This document shows positions 48,367 to 59,920 of a stretch of DNA of 64,000 bases, one piece after another. Made by a program: the position numbers and the translations under genes. Source of the DNA: Enoplolaimus lenunculus (lineage: Eukaryota > Nematoda > Enoplea > Enoplida > Thoracostomopsidae); the NCBI GenBank assembly GCA_030248215.1, contig JASANG010001881.1:538304-602303 (forward strand), written 5' to 3'. Below the pieces are notes generated by a model, which was not told where the DNA came from, did not search any database, and worked only from the letters and a program-made list of their open reading frames with translations. Within the stretch, counting starts at the first letter, position 1. Each line of letters opens with the position of its first letter.

Positions 48367-49276
48367 TCACAGTAAAATGTCATTTACGTAACAAACAAAT
48401 TGTGAAGCATCAACGTTTCGCGATGGAAATATTGTATCATTGGTTGAAATATTGAAATTTGAATTTTGACTCAACGAATTACTCTGCATTCCGTGGTTTT
48501 TGTCAACATTAATTTTATTTTTTGAAATTTGACTCAAACCAAAAGTATGACATGAAATGTCATTTTGTTGAGTTGATATGTTTGTTTTAACTGTTGGAGA
48601 TGATTGTAACGTTTCAGCGTCATTTAAGTTTTTAGGCGAAAATTGTTTTAGTTGTTTTCGACCTTCTAAATTGAAGTCTAAATTCAAATTTAACGATTCG
48701 AACGGTACATGAAACTTTCGACGAAGCTCCAAGTCAGTCCGCTGGGTCAAAGATCTTTTATCAGTTTGTCCGTAACGATCATATTTGACATTCGTACTTG
48801 TCGTCAGGAGGCCGTTGTTTTCTGAAGTCCAAAGTTGGTCCTGAACATTTCCACAGCCATTATTTACCAAGGTAGGTTTACCGATTTTAACGTCAGGTTC
48901 GCATATTAATGGTGATTTCTCTTCGATCAGAACACTCGGTTGCTGGACGGCGTTACAATGTCGCTTTCCTTTGACATCATTCCGTTGGCACAACGAGGTA
49001 ACTGTACTGAAACCTGATTGGCTGGCGCTCTGTGAGCTACTATGCGTGTTCGGTCGTAATGTTCGATTGTTATTGGCTGATCCTGAATCGTTTGTGACGT
49101 TTTGTGACTTTATCGGGGGCGTGCTTGAATCTGATTGGCTGTCGTTTTGTCTGATTTCATTTTGGTGATCGAGCGAGTTTTGAAAGGGTAAATTAGGTTC
49201 CTGTTCGAATTTGCTTGGCACTGGAGATGTCATTTTGCGGCGAAAGCTGTCAAATTGACTTAAATTAAACGGAGCC

Positions 49277-49340
<64 letters not shown>

Positions 49341-52300
49341 GCTGTTGTTGTTGTTTTTGTTGTTGCTGTTGTTTTCTGGATGAAGGACGTGTTATATTGG
49401 TGAGTTGGGCTGTAAACGTACCGCGATAGGTTGTATTGAATACACCGTAGAAAATGGGGTTCAGTGCTGAATTTGCGTATGGCAAAATGTGAATTATGCT
49501 GACAAATACTTTGACGGGCAGAGTTGGAGTGATTCGTAGGACACCTGTAAATTAAAATAACGTCACTTATAAAATACAAACTATTATGAATATTTCTAAA
49601 ACATTAAGATGGCGTCAACTGGTGATAAATTTTAAAATTGGCATTTTCAAATCCGACCACTTACGTCATCAGGGATGCACTGATCAGAACTGACCTATCG
49701 ACCAAACGTCCGGATGGCCGATGGGAATATTCTGGTCACTCAATTGCCCAATGGGCAGGTCACTCAATGTATAGTGAAAGATCGTGGTTGTGAATCAGCG
49801 ATGGGTCGATTTCGAAAAACCAGGATATGCCGGTTTTAGTACCAGAAAACCCCATCGCCTCATCTTCAAAAAGTTCACGAAACCACATAATTTTCAAAGT
49901 TTTCTACACCCGTTGATCCCACCGTCGGTCACACTTGGTGTCAAATCCCAAAATGACGACATATCCATAGTAATTTACTGCTTGAATACTCGGAACAATT
50001 CAAGCTTCCCGTTAAAAGTAACATTTAAACTGTCACCCCAGCAAGGGTATGAATTAAAGCTTTGCTTGTGAGCGTTGAGTGAAACAAATCATAAATTTAC
50101 AGTACGGAAATGGAATGGGTGACATTCAAAAACATTTAATTTTCATTGAAGTTGACCTCGTGGACCAGTAAAATAGTGTTTACACTAAACCCACGAACCT
50201 GATATAAGTACAATATTCAGTATCCAATACGGTGTCCAGCAAATTAAATGAAAAACACTGACAGCGATGATGATCTTGGTTATCCGTTTGTAGTGTCTTT
50301 CGCGTTCAATATGACTGTTGCGATGATTTACAAGATGATACGGGTTATTAATGCTGCTACTCTGTGAAGTGGATACTCGATTTTTATTGGTCCTCGAATT
50401 GTAATATCTTGTCGTTAATCGTCCAATCGTGTTCATCCATTTTCCAGATCGTAAATTTTTCGGCCGAGTCTTCCAGGTTTCGATTCCACGCTGATTCGAC
50501 GCGATCTCGGCGTGGCTATTCCGAGCTGTAGTCGATAGCATTTCCAGCGATTTGGTTTGATGTTGATTTACCTCCATCACTGATTGGTTAAACGGCGTCT
50601 GATGCGATTGCGCTTCCAGGGTTTTGATTGGATGTTCATTCAACGCGATGTCCGACTGGTTAATGGGCGCCATTTTCGCTTGTGTTTCTTGCGTTTTGAC
50701 TGGTTGATGACTAGACGCGATAAATGATTGCTTAATCGGAGTCAAATTCGATATCTTTTCCTCTGTTTCGATTCGTTGTTCATTCACAGTAATGGATGTT
50801 TGATTAATTGAAGTCCGACAAGATGATTTCCCAATGTGGCTTGTTTTAAGATTGGTTAGTGACCGTTTGCTTCTGGCTATTATCTGTTCAAATTTCGTCG
50901 GAAATAAAGTTGATATTTCGTGGTTATAGGTTTCTCCTGCATGTATTCGAAGCTCTCGCTGATTCCCAGTAGAAGTACTAATTGACCGGCGTTGATTTAT
51001 ACCAGCTACTAAGTAGCCATCCGCACAGGCATTGCCGTAGTTGTCGTTGATTTGATGAAATCCGTTTACAGGAGCTGATGATTTTTGGACACCTGGTATT
51101 AGAATAGACGGGTTTTCGGGCAATTTTGGATCCAAAGTTGGCGATGGAGAACAGATGCTATTGACGGCGCCACCGTTCGCGATCCGCTGCCGGCATCCGT
51201 ACTGAAAATGAGCCTGGTTTGCCGATAATTTTGACAGTTTTTGTAGGACCAACGCGTAGAATCCGACCAGAAAAACAATTGGAATGATGAAAAGGGTCAA
51301 AAAACACAGTGACGCGTAGTAAAATTCGCCTCCGTACGCCAAAGTGGGCGGCCTAAAAGGCCGGCTAATATTTGGATTCAAAGAAAATGAAAAATTTCCA
51401 AACGCATAAATCGAACCACCGCCTCGATTTGGTGATGCCTGAGGAGCAAACGTTATTGGTGGCGTCTCTGGATCTGTTAAATTATCGAAATCTAAAAGAC
51501 TCCAGCTGCTGCTGCTGTTTGCCTTCGACAGCATCGTACTCGGACCAAGCAATGTAGCGGATGCAGGATCAAAGCGATCCACGCCGGTAGCCGAAACATC
51601 GAGGCGGCTGCCATCACTGCGATTTAAGCGGCTGGCAGCAACATCAAAGCGATTGCCGCCGCCACTGACGGCAGTCGATTTGATCCGTGGCCATCGTATT
51701 GCACAGTAGTAGCGTTGACCACCGTGAACGTTGACGCTAAAATGATCCGTGTAGATCAAAATTGGGGTCAACAAAATCAGCACCCATGCCCAACAACATA
51801 CAACAATACCGTAAGCCACTGGTTTGGAATGCCGCCATCTTGAAGAAGTAACTGGTTTACAAACAGCCGAATATCGTTCGAACGCAAGCGCGACTATGAA
51901 TAAAACACTTGCCGATTTGTTGATTTGTTCAATCATCCAATAAGCTCGGCATAAAGCCTCTCCAAATATCCATTGGCGCAGCCATTGTATCGTAACCGTG
52001 AGCGGAATCGACGAAATCAGCGTTGCGTCTGCGATACTTAAATTGACAACGTACAAATTTGCAGCTGTGTGTTTTGTAAATTGGGTACGAAGGGCGACAA
52101 ATATAAATACAATATTGCTCAGACCGACAAAAAACAACACCATGTACGCTGATGATAACGCTATTTGAAATGGGGTCACTGGCGGCACTGGCGCTGGGCT
52201 GTGGCTGCTAACTTGTTTTGTCATCGCTTCAATGGCTTTTGATGTTGCCTCTGTGGTTGTCATTAGCTTTGATGTTACCGCCGAGGTTGCCATTACATTT

Positions 52301-52497
52301 GATGTTGTTTCCATTACCTTTGATCCTGCCGTTGTTACCGACATTAGCTTTGATGATACCGCAAATACGTTCAATGCTGCCGACGCCACGGCTTTTGAAT
52401 ATGCCGACACTGTAGCTAATGTACGGATATCGGAATAACTGTCGATGTTATGGTGCGTTGACGATAACGATGATGAGATTAGTGTAAAATTAGCCAT
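48367..52497 (-). CDS. Class A (rhodopsin-type) GPCR, peptide-receptor-like, with very long loops
   Basis: Two exons, 52497-50199 and 49544-48367, joined in phase 1 (donor CAG/GTTCGT, acceptor TTTACAG), give 1158 residues. The start ATG at 52497 follows an acceptor-like TTTCTCCAG at about 52515, suggesting a 5' UTR intron. Residue landmarks: a Ser/Thr-rich N-terminus to about 110; TM1 about 112-134; TM2 with LSIAD (D157); a Cys before TM3 (183); ERY at 207-209; TM4; an ECL2 of about 140 residues with YYC (Cys 265); TM5 about 393-419; an ICL3 of about 315 residues; TM6 with CWTP; TM7 with NPIFY near 794-798. The QW..G..LC wording before TM3 is usual in peptide receptors. The tail carries polyglutamine. 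There is no TM7 retinal lysine, so it is not an opsin. The ligand is unknown; the somatostatin/allatostatin-C/galanin-like group is a guess. Confidence 0.88.
49276..49374 (-). repeat. CAG/CAA repeat coding a polyglutamine tract in the GPCR tail
   Basis: About 33 codons, nearly all CAA with a few CAG and one Lys codon near the N-terminal side, lie about 30 residues after NPIFY. The tract sits in the cytoplasmic tail and is likely to vary in length. The long open frames on other registers (poly-Thr and others) are shadows of it. Confidence 0.95.
49545..50198 (-). other. Intron of the GPCR gene
   Basis: A phase-1 GT-AG intron of 654 bp between TM6 and TM7. I see no recognised repeat in it beyond a GC-richer patch near 49670-49780. 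Confidence 0.8.
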
Positions 52498-52870
52498 AGG
52501 TTTGGTATCAAGTGGATCCTGGAGAAACAAATTGATTGATTACAATGGACATTTCATAATTGTAAAATATTGTGTTTATATCAATAGCTACAATTTTTCA
52601 TTTTAGGTTACTGAAATGATCAAAGCGCTGGTCACCAAAGTGATTGCTAATTGGCCGAAACTAACCAGACATCCGGTTTGGGTCAAATTGATGTCCGCTC
52701 CCGGCATGAGAGTAACGGTTATTACATTGTTTTCATGATCATATTGTTCATGGTGTAAACGGATAGTAAAAATAAACGCAAAACGCCAAACTGTTTTTTC
52801 GGAGGGGTGACTGATTTTAAGTTTTGTCTTATCTTTGTATGTTTAAATTTTTTATGATTAAAATGTCAGT

Positions 52871-53191
52871 CATCAGCAATTAATTTAATGGAACAGACCA
52901 CGTCACGGCTGCTGACCATGTATGTACAAAGGGGTTCAGGTGGTAAACTTGTGCATTTCATAAATTTTTGTACTGATTAAACAGTTAATTATTGTAAAAC
53001 TTGCTTCTACAGTATCAAAGCTGCCCTCTGTCATCAGCAATTAATTTAATGGAACAGACCACGTCACGGCTGCTGGCCATGTATGTACAAAGGGGTTCAG
53101 GTGGTAAACTTGTGCATTTCATAAATTTTTGTACTGATTAAACAGTTAATTATTGTAAAACTTGCTTCTACAGTATCAAAGCTGCCCTCTT
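52871..53191. repeat. 161-bp tandem duplication upstream of the GPCR gene
   Basis: Two copies (52871-53031 and 53032-53191) differ visibly at one base (GACCAT versus GGCCAT). They lie about 370 bp upstream of the GPCR start codon, probably in the promoter or 5' intron, and each contains ACCACGTCACGG, which includes a CRE-like half site. A TTAGGC MITE begins 10 bp further on. Confidence 0.92.
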
Positions 53192-53200
53192 TGCATTTCG

Positions 53201-53413
53201 GGCCCGGGTAAACGTCAGGGGCGGAACGTTTTTCTGTGGGACTAGAATATAGTAAGCTTAAGCTTTTGACTAGTTATTTTGCTTGGCTTAGACTTAGGCA
53301 TAGGCTTAAGCTTTGGCTTAGTCTTAGGAAATGCTCATTCTTACGCTTACGTTTAGGCTTAAGCTTACGAATATACTTATAATACTGTTCCGCTCCTGTT
53401 CTTTACATTGGCC
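53201..53413 (+). mobile_element. TTAGGC MITE, subfamily C, upstream of the GPCR gene
   Basis: Left end GGCCCGGGTAAACGTCAGG, right end CTGTTCTTTACATTGGCC, with a TTAGGC/TTACGC interior. Confidence 0.83.
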
Positions 53414-54363
53414 GCATTTCGTAACGAAATTTTTCACATGTCAAAATATAAAATTAAATATTGAAATATTTACTGTTACTCCAGCGTATTTAAAATGTTA
53501 CCCAATAGACCGCAATTATGCACCCCAGTGCAATCACAGCGCGTGTTGTATTTAGGTGGTACTTATTCAGCCTACAATCCTCATTAATGTTATAAGCAGT
53601 TGTGTTCGGCAAAGTTGAAACGCAAAGGTCATCTCATTAGATCAAACTGAACATATAATTAATCGGACCAATTATTTTCCAGTATAATAACTGTTTTTCA
53701 AACTAATAATCACTTTACAATTTTAATTAAAATATTTTAAATTTGATTCTATTCAACCGAATCATCAAATGATCAGTTTGTATCGCTAACATTAATGATC
53801 GTTGGAATTGGCAGACGGATCCACAGTGGGAGCATCCAAACGATCCTGTACGGAACAGCGACCAAAACCAAAATTATGAATTTAATACTAAAATTGCAGT
53901 TGGCTTCTCGAACGCATCGGTCGGGAGATTTTCTCATTATTCTCTATCACGCCACCCTCTCAGAAGATCAATGTGTACAAGAGTCGGTAGATGACGCGAG
54001 ACTGAGGGACATTTATGCGAATCTCATATGATATTCAGCGGGATACACCAACACATGATGATAGCAGAGAAATACGAGTTTTTGAATATGATATAAAGTC
54101 CATTAGCATAGAAAATGTTACCCAATAGGCTAATAATAGGAACAAATGGTGTCCCAAGCTGCTTCGGTTATAACGTGAACCTCGCATTACACACAGTTCA
54201 TCGTTGTTGCGTTTGCACTTTGCTCGCGAAGTGTTTTTCGAAACATATTTTGCAGCACAGCGTCAGAAACGCTATAGGAACAATGAAACAATATGAAAAA
54301 TGCAATAACGTTCGACTCAGTTTCGCAAACGGCGTCAATTATACGGAAGCAAAGACGTCTTAG

Positions 54364-54523
54364 GAATGCAGTATACTCTTGTTGAAGTGCGGCGCCGTCC
54401 GTAACCCGTCCGGCACCGCCCGTCATCCGTACGGTATCGTACGTGAGTAATTCTACGATACTGCACCGCGATGCCCGGTGACGAACGGCGCCAGACGTCA
54501 TCAAAAGTATACCGCTGCCCTTA
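54364..54523. mobile_element. GC-rich MITE
   Basis: AGTATACTCTTGTTGAAG at the left and TCATCAAAAGTATACCGCTG at the right, with a GC-rich palindromic interior (GTCCGTAACCCGTCCGGC). Confidence 0.65.
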
Positions 54524-56694
54524 GGCAGTCAGGAATGAAATGTTTAAAAATTCAGGTTTGTGTGAAATGATTAAGAAAGGTTATTAGCAGCCCAAATATG
54601 CGAAAAACCCATTAAAATTTAGAATTAACAAGAACTGAAATTAATACAAATTGCGTCCAAATTCAAAACACAACGTTTTGGTTTTAACAAAAGAATTTTA
54701 ACTCAAAATTCAGGAATTCAAAAGTTTTATTACGTAAAATAAAATTTATAATTCAAACAATTTAATAACGACAGGAACCTTAAAACCACGAAAAATCAGC
54801 TTTAACTAAACCATACGACACTCTGTATTAATTATACCAAACTATAGCCACATCCAAGCGGGTTACCGGACCAACGGGCAACCCTTTTTGTCAGTTTTGG
54901 CCAATAAGTTTCAAAACTTTATCCTAAACCCTGTCTTCAAAATATTAATTTTGCTCAATAAGCAGAGACTTGTGTTACCAAGCGAGTGTCAGATTTCCTG
55001 AATTGTGCAACTTTTCACGTAATATTTGATTTTGGAGTAAAAAATACATTTTAATTCAATTCTGTGCAAACTGAATGCAGTTGACGTACTTGGTGCACTT
55101 AATTAATACTATATAATACTGCAATGCCCCTTAGCCTCAAGTTTGTCCTCAGTATTAAAAGTATCTTTTGTTAGAAAAATTGGCATTTTGTAATAATTGA
55201 AAATAAAATTTTGTCTGGGAAAATTAAAATACGTGACGAAGAAATAAAAATGTAAAAAAGAATGGATAATAACGTAGGTTGAACTGTTGGTTTTAATTTT
55301 TAATAAAATATTGAAGCATGCTACATTTGTTCCTCAATAATATTTTCACTCTTTTCGAAATATTGCTAATTTACACGACTAATTAAACCAATATTACAAG
55401 ATGAAAAGAATTAGGGATAACGATGGGTGTTTTTCGTTCTTTTTATAATTTTCTTCAAAAAATTATTACATTAATGATTGCAAAACTGCGCAGCAGCCCG
55501 CAATCAATTAGCAATGCTTGATAAATACTATTACACAACAGTTCATTTGAGTTATTTTGACATCCGACCCTGTTAATCCAAATAAAATATATTAACGATA
55601 GGATTTCAATCGAGTTATATTTGCAGAAGCGAAAAATCTTAGGGTTACAACGCTCATACAACACAACGCTGACTGTCTCAGATAAAAATTATGCAAATTA
55701 AGTCATTGGTTTAGGAAAAATAATTTTGGCTTTTCCAAGGTATATGGTTAGTGCTACGGTGCAGGGCAGGGAATTTCCGTTGTTGTAAGATATAAGCTCA
55801 GCCTAAACCAGGTAAGAGATGGCATTTAGCCATCATGTATAGATAACAATTATCGAAAATCGGATCATGTTGCTTTTAGAAAGATCAGACTGATGTACAT
55901 ATCATATAACGGCATTTGGACTAATTTCTATGCTTTGACTTATCCTTAAGCTTTGTTTGACCTTACGATTGACTTAGGTTTAGAAACTTGCGTGACAGGT
56001 TGATGGTTCGCTTCAAAATAAACACATAGAAAATCCTATAGGAATAAGCTTAGGCTTAGACTTAGGTTTATGGTGGAAACTTAAGCTTTCCAGAATAAAT
56101 GTTGAAATTTTAAGAAACACGTGGTGTTTTGAACGTCAGCTTGAAAATTTGTTTCACAGGTGAAATAGAAAATATTCGTGATCAAAACTGGTGAAATTGA
56201 TTAGTTTTCAAATGACACTAAAAATAGTTAAATGTTAAATACTGCGTTAGCGTCGTTCAAAACAGTCAAATTTAGCATAAAACGTTCAGACGCCTCAATA
56301 TTTTGACAACAGATGATTTTGACATATGTTTTTTATAGTTTAATAATTCATTTAAAAGTTTAAATTTAGTTTAAAACATTTCCCGAGGGTTCGAGAATTG
56401 AAATTGCAGGACAAGGACCAGGGTTGCCACCAGAGGGGATAAGCGAACTCCCACGCTGTCCAAGTCTTTTGGAGATAATTCCCATACAGTAAACGGATAC
56501 GTTAGCTTAGGAAAATTGGTTTAAACACAAAGTGTATATTTCTTGGAAGCCGAAGGAACAGCTTCAACTCCGTCTTTTTCATTGCCGATTGGCGTTTGTA
56601 AACGCGTTGATTTATTAATTAAACAATAATTTAAAAAGCAATATTTTTGTTGTTTTTTTGAATTCTTGGCATCCACCAAACTAAATCTGACGCA

Positions 56695-56952
56695 ACACTG
56701 TAAATTCCAGTGAGTTGATTTTAATTCAGAATAAGTTAAATCTCTTAGCCTGAATTAGAACTATCAGAAGTCATAATTGTGAGTTTATTCAACTCATTGT
56801 AATTTAATTCATCAACTCCGTTGGAGTCAACTTGATTCATAGAGAGAATCAACTCAACTCCGAGTATATAAGCTAAAGTTTACTGTTGTTAACTCAGAAA
56901 TAGCTAATTTTCCGTCTGAGTTGATTAATTAATTCACTGGAATATAGAGTGT
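56695..56952. mobile_element. CACTGTAAATT palindromic MITE, copy 2
   Basis: Ends ACACTGTAAATTCCAGTGAG and CACTGGAATATAGAGTGT. The arms repeat TGAGTTGATT and its inverse many times. Confidence 0.8.
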
Positions 56953-58307
56953 ACGCGACTGGTTTGCTTAGTTCATTTGTCTGACAGCCTTCGTACCATA
57001 AATCCTGGCTAAGACCCATCCTGTCCCCTGGGTACGTATTTCAGTTGATGGCACAATTTAATGGTGAGAAAGTTAAATGCCAGTCGCAGACGACTGTTGC
57101 AAAAGATTTAACAAATTTATTCGTTTGGGGATTTTACTAAAAATTCAATAACAGCTGTTCAAATATCATGTTCGTTAATAAACAAAATGTTAAAATATTC
57201 AAATACATTTTAAGAAATATAAAATACGACAAACTCAAGAGTAGTAGAATAGTTGTATCAGGACGTTTAGGTTCTTATACACCAGGATAAGACATAACCG
57301 GACCTAAGTATGATGATTAAGTGTTCGCGTAAGCTTAAAGCTAAACTCAAGTTTAAGCCTAAAGCCTGAATCTTCAATGTTGGTTAAGAGGAAGTGTATA
57401 ACATCCTATCGTTTGAGTAACAGTTCAGTATTTCAATTCAAATATTCATATGGTCTTTGCTTGTAAATAATCTCAACAAAATTTATCTTTGATCGTTCAA
57501 AATCATCCGGAGGAATTATCAACGATAAAGTTAAGCCAAACTAAAACACGTTACAAACTCGCGATGGATGCTACACACACTTGAGAATTTATCCGCAGAT
57601 TACAGGTCGGATAAAGATTAGCACCAATTTTAAGTAGAAAAATTACCAGAAAAAACATTAATATAAACTTAAATTATACGAATTTTACGATAAAGTTAAG
57701 AATTTGTCAATATCAGCAGTGTGATTGTAAAATTACAGACAAAATTTTGGTCAAAATCAAAGGAAACTTTATGATTAATTGGACGCCTGTTTCCTTGAGG
57801 CTGAAATGAAAATCAACGTTTAGTTTCAACTTTATGTCAGATTAAGATATTTTGTTAAGCAAAATAATTCCTGATACTAAGACAGGATATGAAAATTCAC
57901 TTTTCATGATTGAAGATTAATTCGTAGATAACCTTTGCGCAAACCTTGGAAAGTTTCAGTTCCTAAACGTTCCATAATATCATGTTTTCTAAAACGTATT
58001 GCAACTTTTGTAAATTCAACACACAGGCTCAGATTACCTATGGGTAAGGATAAACTTTTACCTATGCTATAGCGTTGACCTTAACCCTTCGTTGCCCAGA
58101 TTATTATGTGCGAGTCAGAAAATTATTTATTAGCATACAGCAGTGCAAAATCATCATCATAATGCATTTTAACACCAAAAACACAAATACACAGCAAACA
58201 AACAAAATTATGACATTGTCCACCATAGTGGACAGTAGGCTTATAAACAGTCTAAGTTCACTTGATCCCGATATAAAAAAATTTGACGATTCACCAGCTT
58301 ATATACT

Positions 58308-58562
58308 GCACTGTAAATCCGAGTGAGTTGATTTTAACTCAGAATGAGTTGAATTGCTCAGTCTGAGTTACGACTTTCACAACTCAGAATTTTGACTCAA
58401 CAAAACTCACTCTGAGTTAATTATTCAACTTACCCGGAATAAACTGAACTCACAGTGAGAATCAACTCAACTCAGAGTGAGTTAATGCTTACTGTTATTA
58501 ACTCAGAAATAACTAACTGTCGAGTTGAGTTGATTTATCAATTCTTTGCGATTTACAGTGTA
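58308..58562. mobile_element. CACTGTAAATT palindromic MITE, copy 3
   Basis: Ends GCACTGTAAATCC and GCGATTTACAGTG, with AACTCAGA/TGAGTTGATT arms as in the sister copies. Confidence 0.8.
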
Positions 58563-58749
58563 TGAAAGTGTTAAATGTGCATGGAAGGGTACAAAAGTCC
58601 GTAATTGATTTCGAGACAAAGGTTTCGACCGCGTTCAATACGAATCGTCAGTTGGTAATAGGTCTTGCAACATTTGAATCAGTGAGCGATATTGGCGAAA
58701 ATGCAGTTAGTTTGTATTGCTTCTGCACTCGCGGATATATAAAATTTTT

Positions 58750-58927
58750 GGCCAATTTAAAGAACGTGGGCGGAACAGTATTATAAGCATATTCCTAAGC
58801 CTAAGCCTAAGGCTAAGCGTAAAAATGAGCATATTCCTGAGCCTACCCCTAAGCCAAGTAAAAAATTAGTCTAAAGCTTAAGCTTACTCTTTTCTAGTCA
58901 CAGAAACCATTCCGCCACTGATAAGAG
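58750..58927 (-). mobile_element. TTAGGC MITE, subfamily C, inverted
   Basis: Starts GGCCAATTTAAAGAACG and ACAGTATTATAAGCATATTCC, with CCTAAG units. The right end CATTCCGCCACTGATAAG is worn. Confidence 0.75.
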
Positions 58928-59728
58928 ACAAAGTTTTTGAGAGTGGCGACTTATAAGCAAAGCGAGCCATAACCCTAGCGTAATTGGAGTAGCATATCGT
59001 GACACAATATTTTAATCGTGATCCCTGTTGGAAACCTTGGTCTGGGTGGTTCGTCTTCGAATCCCGCAAGTGGGTGTAAATTACGTATGATACAAACGTT
59101 GACGGTTGTAAATAATAACAAAGTTTCAAGGAATCTCAAAATGCTAATGAGGTGCATGATTGCACTCTGTTCGATTATAATTGAAACTTTAATTTGCCTG
59201 TATAAAACAATTCTGGTTATAACAATTTCTGCAAACAAAGCATCGGAGAATTTCAGGTTAAAGATTAAAATTAAAAATGAAATCGAAATCAGCAGCGGAA
59301 CTGGGCACAAACATCAGAGACTTGAAAGGTTTTGGGGCAGATCAGCGGTTTAACCGGTATTTAACGCTTCGCAAGGTGCGACCTCCTGTAAAGCCAAATA
59401 AAACAAATGCTAATGTGTCTACAGTGTAAAAGGTCATTAGATTTCCGAAAGGCTACATAATTCATTCCTGTAATTGTCGATTCCCTGATGAGGGGAGACT
59501 AAAAAGTTTCAAAGCGGTCTATTAATCCGACGAAAAATATATTTTAGTTTTTAAATACAGTAACATTGCAATTGTTTAATTTGAAATATTAAAAATAGCA
59601 CAAACGATAAATGCTGTATATTAATCGCTAAAAATAGTGTATTTTACGCTGTTCTGGAACCTTTTTTAGCGATTTCAGCCGCAAGTTGTTTAATAGCCTG
59701 CTGCGGCAGGGAAATTTATCGAACGGAC

Positions 59729-59920
59729 GGCCTATGTTACTTTTAGGGCCGTGCCGGTTTCTTGCGGTCTGTAAAAGAGTAGGATAGCATTCTAGACAAT
59801 TTTTTGTTTCAGCTTAGGCTTAGGCTTAGCCTTTGGAATACACATTTTCGACGCTTAGGCTTATGCTTAGGCTTAGAAATACGCTTAATCAACTGTTACG
59901 GATCTAAAAGTAACATTAGC
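59729..59920 (+). mobile_element. TTAGGC MITE, subfamily B
   Basis: Left end GGCCTATGTTACTTTTAGG, right end GATCTAAAAGTAACATTAGC, with two TTAGGC blocks inside. Confidence 0.78.

Noticed and set aside
49265-49579. Open frame with a long poly-Thr run on the minus strand
   Set aside because: It is the GPCR polyglutamine tract read in another frame.
53773-53990. Protein-like frame NDRWNWQTDPQWEHP on the plus strand
   Set aside because: No start, splice partner or family; the other two frames are also partly open.
58975-59353. Facing 111-codon frames on both strands
   Set aside because: Mutual shadows with no recognisable domain; the GC-richer stretch CTTCGAATCCCGCAAG looks like a tRNA-related repeat fragment instead.
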